In this document: in pieces, positions 8,090-14,273 of the stretch
Layout of the letters: the number at the start of each line of letters is the position of its first letter
Position numbering within the stretch: the first letter of the stretch is position 1
NCBI GenBank assembly: GCA_030840585.1
Contig: JAVEEG010000023.1
Span: 1-33,319, forward strand
DNA from: Frankiaceae bacterium
GTDB lineage: Bacteria > Actinomycetota > Actinomycetes > JAFAQI01
Direction of reading: 5' to 3'
Length of the DNA: 33,319 bases
Program-made: the position numbers and the translations under genes
Notes under the pieces: model-generated
What the model was told of the DNA's origin: nothing
Database searches by the model: none
The model's input: the letters and a program-made list of their open reading frames with translations, nothing else

Positions 8090-8574
8090 GTCGCGGCGAC
8101 GTCGAGCGGGATACCCGACGTGACCCGGAGCAGCTCGTCGTAGTCGATGGGGAAGATCGAGTCGGGGGTGCCGGCGGCGGCCCAAAGCTGCGGGAACGTC
8201 GACAGGTGGGTGTCGACGACGGTGCGCAGCGGCTCCGGATGGCCGACCGGCGCGACCCCGCCGATCGCGAACCCGCTCGCCGCCCGCACGGTCTCCGGGT
8301 CGGCCCGGCGCACTTCGCTGACGTCGAGCGCGGCCGCGACCTTGCCGGTGTCGACCAGGTGGTCACCGCTGGCCAGCACCAGCAGCGGCGCGCCGTCGGC
8401 GGTGAAGACGAGCGACTTGACGATCGCGCCGACCGGCACGCCGAGGGCGGCCGCGGCTGCGGCGGCAGTGTGGGTCGACTCATCGAGCCGGCGGACTCCG
8501 GCGGCGGCCTCGTGCGCGCCGGCGGCGGCGAGGGCGGCGGCGACCCGGGCGTTCGCGGGCGGTTGGGCGGTCAT
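8086..8574 (-). CDS. YbaK/EbsC-type aminoacyl-tRNA deacylase
   Basis: Members hydrolyse mischarged aminoacyl-tRNAs such as Cys-tRNA(Pro) or Ala-tRNA(Pro). From the ATG at 8574 the product has 162 residues, as usual for free-standing YbaK proteins. It has the conserved lysine in GAIVKSLVF (Lys53), SGDHLVDTGKVAAAL (69-83) and the GGVAPVGH loop (105-112). Two upstream in-frame ATGs exist (8604 and 8622). The one at 8622 lies inside the SOS palindrome and is unlikely; 8604 cannot be excluded. It is first in the seven-gene leftward operon and overlaps the CrtA-like gene by 4 bp. Its link to carotenoids is probably only transcriptional. Confidence 0.85.
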   Translation of the reverse strand: MTAQPPANARVAAALAAAGAHEAAAGVRRLDESTHTAAAAAAALGVPVGAIVKSLVFTADGAPLLVLASGDHLVDTGKVAAALDVSEVRRADPETVRAASGFAIGGVAPVGHPEPLRTVVDTHLSTFPQLWAAAGTPDSIFPIDYDELLRVTSGIPLDVAAT

Positions 8575-8597
8575 CGCGGGCGAGCCTATTGCGGGGC

Positions 8598-8627
8598 TTG
8601 ACATGGGTAGTAGATCGAACATATGTT
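8598..8627 (+). promoter_or_regulatory. Sigma-70-type promoter reading toward the HEPN / dinB gene set
   Basis: A perfect -35 box TTGACA (8598-8603) is followed after 18 bases by TATGTT (8622-8627), a TAnnnT -10. Transcription would begin near 8634-8636, about 140 bases before the HEPN start codon. The -10 box lies inside the LexA-type palindrome, so a bound repressor would block polymerase. Confidence 0.6.
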
Positions 8628-8630
8628 CGA
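8615..8630. promoter_or_regulatory. SOS box (LexA operator), perfect palindrome
   Basis: TCGAACATATGTTCGA is a perfect 16-bp palindrome matching the actinobacterial and Bacillus-type LexA consensus (TCGAAC-N4-GTTCGA) at all twelve conserved positions. It covers the -10 box of the rightward promoter, the expected place for LexA repression. It also sits 41 bp upstream of the chosen start of the leftward YbaK/carotenoid operon, so that operon might be damage-responsive too, although no good leftward -35 box is visible. Confidence 0.8.
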
Positions 8631-8640
8631 TTACGCGGAG

Positions 8641-8748
8641 CCCGGCTGTGGTTGGGGTTAGACCGCCAGGGAAGCGCGGCCAGCCGCAGCCGGGCCCCTG
8701 CCAATCCGTCGGCGGGGCCCGCAGATGGCAGGCCGGCTACTGGCAGGC
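8641..8748 (+). promoter_or_regulatory. Hairpin-rich 5' leader of the HEPN gene with mutually exclusive pairings
   Basis: Three pairings can be read. CCCGGCTG (8641-8648) pairs with CAGCCGGG (8687-8694). GGGCCCC-T-GCC (8692-8702) pairs with GGC-GGGGCCC (8711-8720), leaving an 8-base loop and one bulge. CCTGCCA (8697-8703) can instead pair with either of two TGGCAGG copies (8726-8732 and 8741-8747). The second and third pairings share bases and cannot form together. There is no U-run, so a standard terminator is unlikely. The arrangement could be an attenuator or simply GC-rich sequence. Confidence 0.4.
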
Positions 8749-8775
8749 GCAGGGAAGGTGCGAGAGGGAGGTGGG

Positions 8776-9186
8776 ATGACCGTCGTAGCGATGCGGTTGT
8801 CGGCGCCGACCCTGCGGCTGCTGGCCGCGGCCCGCGCGGCGCTGCGGGAGGCCGACCGGGCCGAGACGCCGGCCGAGCGGTTCGCGACCGCGCACCTGGC
8901 CGCGCTGCGGTCCGCCGCGGCCGTCCTCGCCGACCGGGCCCGACCCAGCGACGCCCGGTCGCGGCGGCCGACCAGCGCGTGGGTGCTGCTCACTGCGGTC
9001 GCGCCGGAGCTGGGCGAGTGGGCGGCGTACTTTGCCGCCGGCGCCGACAAGCGGGCGGCCGCGCTGGCCGGGCTGCGCACCGCGGTCACGGCCCGCGAGG
9101 CGGACGACCTGCTCCGCGACGCCCGCACCTTCCTTGCCCTGGTCGAGACGACGCTGGGGCTGCTGCCCACCGAGCGGGCCGGCTGA
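8776..9186 (+). CDS. SAV_6107-type HEPN domain protein
   Basis: The product is a 136-residue, mostly alpha-helical, alanine- and arginine-rich protein. RFATAH (Arg35 to His40) fits the R-x4-H pattern of HEPN ribonuclease-like domains and is followed by LAALRSAAAVLADRAR. The WVLLTAVAPELGEWAAYFAAGADKR region is also typical of the SAV_6107 family, which occurs near dinB in many actinobacteria. The start ATG at 8776 has a strong ribosome binding site (GGGAGG, 4 bases of spacing); an in-frame ATG at 8725 lacks one. Directly downstream of an SOS-boxed promoter, it is probably damage-induced. Whether it has nuclease activity is unknown, since the motif is nearer the N-terminus than in toxin HEPNs. 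Confidence 0.72.
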   Translation: MTVVAMRLSAPTLRLLAAARAALREADRAETPAERFATAHLAALRSAAAVLADRARPSDARSRRPTSAWVLLTAVAPELGEWAAYFAAGADKRAAALAGLRTAVTAREADDLLRDARTFLALVETTLGLLPTERAG

Positions 9187-9190
9187 CGAT

Positions 9191-9292
9191 CCGCCGTACG
9201 GCGGCGCCCACCAGGATCCGATTTCGCTGGATTGGCAAGGATTTATCCGGCTATCGGAACCGCCACATCACCCAGCCGGACCCTCCATCCGG
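9191..9292 (+). other. Intergenic stretch with two small hairpins
   Basis: The 166-base gap between the HEPN gene and the first secreted protein holds CCGCCGTACGGCGG (9191-9204), a perfect palindrome right after the HEPN stop, and CCGGA/TCCGG (9276-9280 and 9288-9292) with a 7-base loop. Neither is followed by a U-run. No clear promoter was found, so it cannot be said whether the SOS transcript ends here or continues. Confidence 0.35.
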
Positions 9293-9352
9293 AGCAATTG
9301 AGCGACGAGGACCCAATAGACCGACTGATCTCGTCCGATCACGGGGGACTCG

Positions 9353-10546
9353 ATGTTCGCTGTTCGCGGCACTCGTCGCGCCGCGCACCGCGCCGGCGCC
9401 TTAGCCACGACAACCCTGCTCGTCACCGGCGTTCTCGCCGCCATCGCCGCGCCGGTGTACGCCGTCGCGCCGAAGGTGCCGACCAAGTTGCCGAACGCGA
9501 TCGAGAACCTCTCGCCGTACCAGCCGCAGACGACCTGCGCGCCGATCGCGCGGCCAGGCGTTGTCAAGTTCCGGTCGCTGGTCCTCGCGACGTACGCCGG
9601 CACCGGTGACTCCGGCATCGTCCGGGCCTGCTCGGTCGGCGGGACCAGCGAGCACAAGGAGGGCCGGGCCTGGGACTGGCGGGTCAGCGTGAAGAGCCCG
9701 ACCCAGGTCAAGCAGGTCAACGCGCTATTCGCCTGGCTGTTCGCGACCGACGCGCACGGCAACCGGTACGCCATGGCCCGGCGGCTCGGGATCATGTACA
9801 TCATCTGGAACAAGCGCATCTGGGGCGCGTACTCCGCCTCGTCCGGCTGGCGCCCCTACTCGTGCTCCGGCGTCACCGGTTGCCACCAGGACCACGTGCA
9901 CTTCAGCTTCAACTGGGCCGGCGCGAAGGCGCTGACCTCGTTCTGGACCCGCACGGTCGCGAACGTCGGCGGCGGCACCAGCGGCGGCGGCACTGGCGGC
10001 GGCGGCACCAGCGGCGGCGGCGACGGCTACACCGGGGGCACCGGCGGCACCGGCGGGACCAGCACGGCGCTGCCGCCAGGAGCGCCGCCACTGCTGTCGG
10101 ACCAGCGGCTGCCGCGGGCGATCGCGGTCACCCCGACCGCCGACCGGGTCACGTCATCGTTCTCGCTGACCGGCGGGCACCACTATTCGCTGACCGTCAC
10201 CGGCGTCTACACCTACCGGTTAGCTCACGACGGAACGCCGGTCCTCGCCGACGCCGGCTGCTCGCAGCAACGCAACTGGGACAACGGCGAGGTCACCACG
10301 ACGTGGACGCCGACCGTGCCCGAGGCTGGCCAGTGGGCCGACACGGTCTACCACCTCGCCGTCGGCCACGACACCGGCTGGCACCCGACCGCCGCCGACA
10401 GCACCGGCTGCAACACCGCGACGCACACGTACCGGATGTCCTACACGCCGTGGCGCAGCGGGCCGCTGACGTTCTCGGTGCTCGATTACGACCGCTCCGA
10501 CGACAGCGGCAAGCTCATCGTGACGGTTAGCCGGGCGGGGAGCTGA
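9353..10546 (+). CDS. Secreted LAS-type metallopeptidase-like protein with Gly/Thr linker and C-terminal domain
   Basis: The 397-residue product is probably exported: basic N-terminus, hydrophobic stretch, likely cleavage after PVYA (Ala37). The catalytic-like domain (about 50-200) has SEHKEGRAWD with His101 and Asp108, and HVH at 181-183. This matches the zinc ligands of the LAS group (lysostaphin, D-Ala-D-Ala peptidases, hedgehog fold), best fitting the ARB_07466/extensin-like branch. Two cysteine pairs may be formed outside the cell. A glycine-rich linker (about 206-237) joins it to a roughly 145-residue beta-rich domain of unknown function with a conserved GCNTATHTY. The likely target is peptidoglycan, but the absence of activity cannot be excluded. 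It is paralogous to the next gene. Confidence 0.78.
   Translation: MFAVRGTRRAAHRAGALATTTLLVTGVLAAIAAPVYAVAPKVPTKLPNAIENLSPYQPQTTCAPIARPGVVKFRSLVLATYAGTGDSGIVRACSVGGTSEHKEGRAWDWRVSVKSPTQVKQVNALFAWLFATDAHGNRYAMARRLGIMYIIWNKRIWGAYSASSGWRPYSCSGVTGCHQDHVHFSFNWAGAKALTSFWTRTVANVGGGTSGGGTGGGGTSGGGDGYTGGTGGTGGTSTALPPGAPPLLSDQRLPRAIAVTPTADRVTSSFSLTGGHHYSLTVTGVYTYRLAHDGTPVLADAGCSQQRNWDNGEVTTTWTPTVPEAGQWADTVYHLAVGHDTGWHPTAADSTGCNTATHTYRMSYTPWRSGPLTFSVLDYDRSDDSGKLIVTVSRAGS
9968..10027 (+). repeat. Four tandem 15-bp units encoding GGGTS/GGGTG/GGGTS/GGGDG
   Basis: Codons for the linker repeat in exact 15-base units starting at 9968, 9983, 9998 and 10013, differing at a few bases. Further Gly-Thr codons follow to about 10072. 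The repeat encodes a flexible spacer between the LAS domain and the C-terminal domain and is absent from the paralogue downstream. Confidence 0.85.
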
Positions 10547-10550
10547 CCCG

Positions 10551-11606
10551 ATGCGCCGTCTGATCCTCGCGTTGACAGTTGGATTGAGCGCGCTCGCGCC
10601 GACGATCCTCGCCCCGACCACCGCGTTCGCCGCCGTACCGACGCCGCACCCAGCGGTCGCGCTCCCGGCCGGCATCGAGCCGATGCCGCCGTACCAGCCA
10701 CAGACCTACTGCGACCCGAAGGACAAGCCCGGCGTCGTGGCCTTCGGTCAACTGCTGACCGCGACCTACCACGACACCAGCGTCGTCTCGATCAGCCGGC
10801 CGTGCGGCACCGACACCAGCGAGCACTACGACGGCCGCGCCCTCGACTGGGGCGCGTACTACAAGAACGCGACCCAGCTGGCCGAGGTCAACGCGGTGTT
10901 CGCGTGGCTGTTCGCGAAGGACGCGGCCGGCAACCCGAACGCGATGCTGCGCCGGCTCGGGATCATGTACGTCATCTGGAACAAGCAAATTTGGGGCAGC
11001 TGGAGCCAGAAGTGGGAGCCGTACGCCTGCTCCGGCGAGACGGCCTGCCACCAGAACCACGTGCACTTCTCGTTCGACTGGTCCGGCGCGCTGAAGAAGA
11101 CGTCGTTCTGGACCGGCGTCGTGTCCCAGCCAATGGACCCGCCGCACCCGCTCTACACCAGCCTGACCACCAAGCAGGTCGTCACCGTTGCGGCGAACAA
11201 GGACAAGGTCACGACCTGGTTCGCGGTGAAGGCGGGCATGACTTACCGGCTCACCGTCAGCGGCAGCTACCACTACCGGCAGGTCGCGGCCGACGCCGCC
11301 GACGCCGAGTGCTCCCGTTCGTACGGCGACGCGGTCTGGCACACCCTCGTCCCCGGCGAGACGACCCAGGCGACCGGGCTGCGTGACCTCGTGGCCACGA
11401 TCCCGACGGCCAGCCCCACGACCGCTACGACGATCAGCGGCTGGCGGGCCGCGGTGGCGACCGGCGGGGGCTGCAACACGTCGACGCACACCTACACCGC
11501 GTCGTTCATCCCGGCGATGAGCGGGCCGCTGGAGTTCTCCATTAACGACGCCACCCGCGCCGACAACTCCGGCGCGCTCACCGTCGTTGTGGCGCGGGTG
11601 AAGTAA
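10551..11606 (+). CDS. Secreted LAS-type metallopeptidase-like protein (paralogue)
   Basis: The 351-residue protein is a tandem paralogue of the upstream gene, starting 4 bp after its stop. A signal peptide is clear (MRRLILALTV start, cleavage likely after AFA at 27). The LAS zinc-ligand pattern is kept: SEHYDGRALD with His92 and Asp99, and HVH at 170-172. Long identical stretches such as RRLGIMY and VIWNK are shared with the paralogue. The C-terminal domain with GCNTSTHTY is also conserved, but the glycine linker is replaced by a short proline-containing segment (PMDPPHP). Most likely both act on the cell wall outside the membrane. Substrate and cleavage site are unknown. Confidence 0.78.
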   Translation: MRRLILALTVGLSALAPTILAPTTAFAAVPTPHPAVALPAGIEPMPPYQPQTYCDPKDKPGVVAFGQLLTATYHDTSVVSISRPCGTDTSEHYDGRALDWGAYYKNATQLAEVNAVFAWLFAKDAAGNPNAMLRRLGIMYVIWNKQIWGSWSQKWEPYACSGETACHQNHVHFSFDWSGALKKTSFWTGVVSQPMDPPHPLYTSLTTKQVVTVAANKDKVTTWFAVKAGMTYRLTVSGSYHYRQVAADAADAECSRSYGDAVWHTLVPGETTQATGLRDLVATIPTASPTTATTISGWRAAVATGGGCNTSTHTYTASFIPAMSGPLEFSINDATRADNSGALTVVVARVK

Positions 11607-11633
11607 AGCCGCGGAACTGTCGGCGGGTCGCCG

Positions 11634-11639
11634 TACGCT
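11634..11639 (+). promoter_or_regulatory. Candidate -10 element of a leaderless methyltransferase promoter
   Basis: TACGCT is followed by six bases and then the ATG at 11646, the same spacing as at metF. The start codon has no purine-rich ribosome binding site in front of it. No -35 match is evident. Confidence 0.35.
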
Positions 11640-11645
11640 GACTCC

Positions 11646-12428
11646 ATGGCCGGCACCCGACCGCGGACGTCCGCCCGGACGGCGGTCGTGTGGGAGGTGC
11701 TGCGCGACGCCCTCGACCAGCTGACCCAAGCCCAGCTGACCCGAGCCCAGCTGACCCAAGCCGGCAGCGGCGCGCTCGACATCGTCGACGCCGGCGGCGG
11801 CAGCGGCGGGTTCGCGGTGCCGCTGGCGGAGCTCGGCCATCAGGTCGTCGTCGTCGACCCGAGCCCGGATTCCCTCGCCGCGCTGGAGCGCCGGGCCGCC
11901 GAAGCGGGTGTCGGGTCGCGGGTGCGCGCCGTGCAGGGTGACGCGGCCGGGCTGCTCGATGTCGTCGCCGCCGGGTCCGCCGATCTGGTGCTCTGCCACA
12001 GCGTTCTCGAAGTCGTCGACGATCCCGGCGAGGCGCTCACCGCCGTGGCGCAGGTGCTCCGGCCCGGCGGGCTGGCCAGCATCTTGGTCGCCAACCGGGT
12101 CGCCGCGGTGCTGGCCCGGGTCGCGGCTGGCCGGCTCGGCGAAGCCCGGCGGTTGCTCGACGATCCAGCCGGCACGTCAGGCGACACCGACCCGCTGGTG
12201 CGCCGCTTCGGCCTCGACGAGCTGTCCGCCGCGGTCGTCGGCGTCGGGCTCGAACCGCGGCTGGCGCACGGCGTCCGGGTGTTCGCCGACCTCGTCCCGC
12301 CGGCGCTGGTCGACGGCGACCCGGATGCGGAGCGCGAGTTGCTCGCGCTCGAACACGCCGCCGCCCGCCGGCCCGACTACCTCGCCGTCGCCACCCAGCT
12401 GCACGTGCTCGCCGCCCGGCCCCAGTAA
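11646..12428 (+). CDS. Class I SAM-dependent methyltransferase
   Basis: The 260-residue protein has the Rossmann-like SAM-binding core: motif I DAGGGSGG (48-55), acidic residue of motif II in VVVVDPS, motif III around GDAAGLLDVV, and VLRPGGLASILVANR for the post-core strand. The substrate is unknown. It lies 19 bp before dinB, an arrangement (methyltransferase then DNA polymerase IV) seen in other actinobacteria, so it may belong to the damage-response set. N-terminal residues 26-39 come from a 15-bp tandem repeat. It may have its own leaderless promoter as well as read-through from upstream. Confidence 0.83.
   Translation: MAGTRPRTSARTAVVWEVLRDALDQLTQAQLTRAQLTQAGSGALDIVDAGGGSGGFAVPLAELGHQVVVVDPSPDSLAALERRAAEAGVGSRVRAVQGDAAGLLDVVAAGSADLVLCHSVLEVVDDPGEALTAVAQVLRPGGLASILVANRVAAVLARVAAGRLGEARRLLDDPAGTSGDTDPLVRRFGLDELSAAVVGVGLEPRLAHGVRVFADLVPPALVDGDPDAERELLALEHAAARRPDYLAVATQLHVLAARPQ
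11721..11765 (+). repeat. Three tandem 15-bp units within the methyltransferase gene
   Basis: CTGACCCAAGCCCAG is repeated at 11721, 11736 (one base changed) and 11751 (the last bases diverge). It encodes LTQAQ-LTRAQ-LTQAG just before the SAM-binding motif. Units of 15 bases keep the frame, so copy number could change by slippage without disrupting the protein. Confidence 0.85.
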
Positions 12429-12447
12429 TGCGCGCAGTGATTAGACC

Positions 12448-13725
<1,278 letters not shown>

Positions 13726-13771
13726 ACAGGTACGCCGCGCCGGCCGGGCGGTGTCGCCGGTAGGAGGAGAC

Positions 13772-14191
13772 GTGCCGCTCTCCGAGCACGAGCAGCGACT
13801 GCTCGAGCAGATCGAGCAGTCGCTCTATGCCGAGGATCCGAAGTTCGCCCGGTCCTGGCGGACCAAAGACCCCGGCACCGTACGGCGCAACACTCTCGTC
13901 CGCGCGCTGCTGGTCTTCGTTGTCGGCCTGGCCGCGTTGCTCGCCGGTGTCATCACCCTCAACACCAGCACGGTCGCCGGCATCGCGCTCGGCGCGGCCG
14001 GCTTCCTGGTCATGCTCGGCGCCGGCTGGTACGGCCTGTCGACGCGCCAGCGGGTGCGGGGCGTGCCGGACACCGCCCCCCGCGGCGTGGCCGCGCCCCG
14101 CCGTACCCGCGCGCGCGGCCCGCGCCGGTCGCTGTCCGCGCGGCTGGAGGAGCGCTGGGAGCGCCGCCAGGACGACAACGGGATGCGCTGA
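13772..14191 (+). CDS. DUF3040 membrane protein
   Basis: A 139-residue protein of the DUF3040 family, typically next to dinB and the dcw cluster in actinobacteria. The N-terminus PLSEHEQRLLEQIEQSLYAEDPKFA is the family signature. Two membrane segments follow (about 43-63 and 67-89) and a basic, arginine-rich cytoplasmic tail. The GTG start has a strong ribosome binding site (AGGAGGAGA just upstream). Function is unknown; the position 46 bp after dinB is conserved but uninformative. The frame is open further upstream but that part shadows dinB. Confidence 0.88.
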   Translation: MPLSEHEQRLLEQIEQSLYAEDPKFARSWRTKDPGTVRRNTLVRALLVFVVGLAALLAGVITLNTSTVAGIALGAAGFLVMLGAGWYGLSTRQRVRGVPDTAPRGVAAPRRTRARGPRRSLSARLEERWERRQDDNGMR

Positions 14192-14273
14192 CCCGCCCGA
14201 GCCTCAAGCAACGATGTAGCGATTGCTGGTCGATCCGCGCCGATCCGGCCCGCAGAATCGACAAACCTGAGTC

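Noticed and set aside
8598-8622. Start of the YbaK gene at the ATG within the SOS box (8622)
   Set aside because: It would place the start codon inside the operator and the promoter region and add a non-conserved 16-residue extension.
9191-9204. CCGCCGTACGGCGG as a terminator after the HEPN gene
   Set aside because: The stem is only five pairs with a four-base loop and no following U-run, so termination cannot be claimed.
10527-11999. Long open frame (490 codons) on the minus strand across the second LAS gene and the methyltransferase
   Set aside because: It is antisense to two well supported genes, has a composition typical of GC-rich shadow frames (Arg/Gly/Val/Asp-rich) and no recognisable domain.
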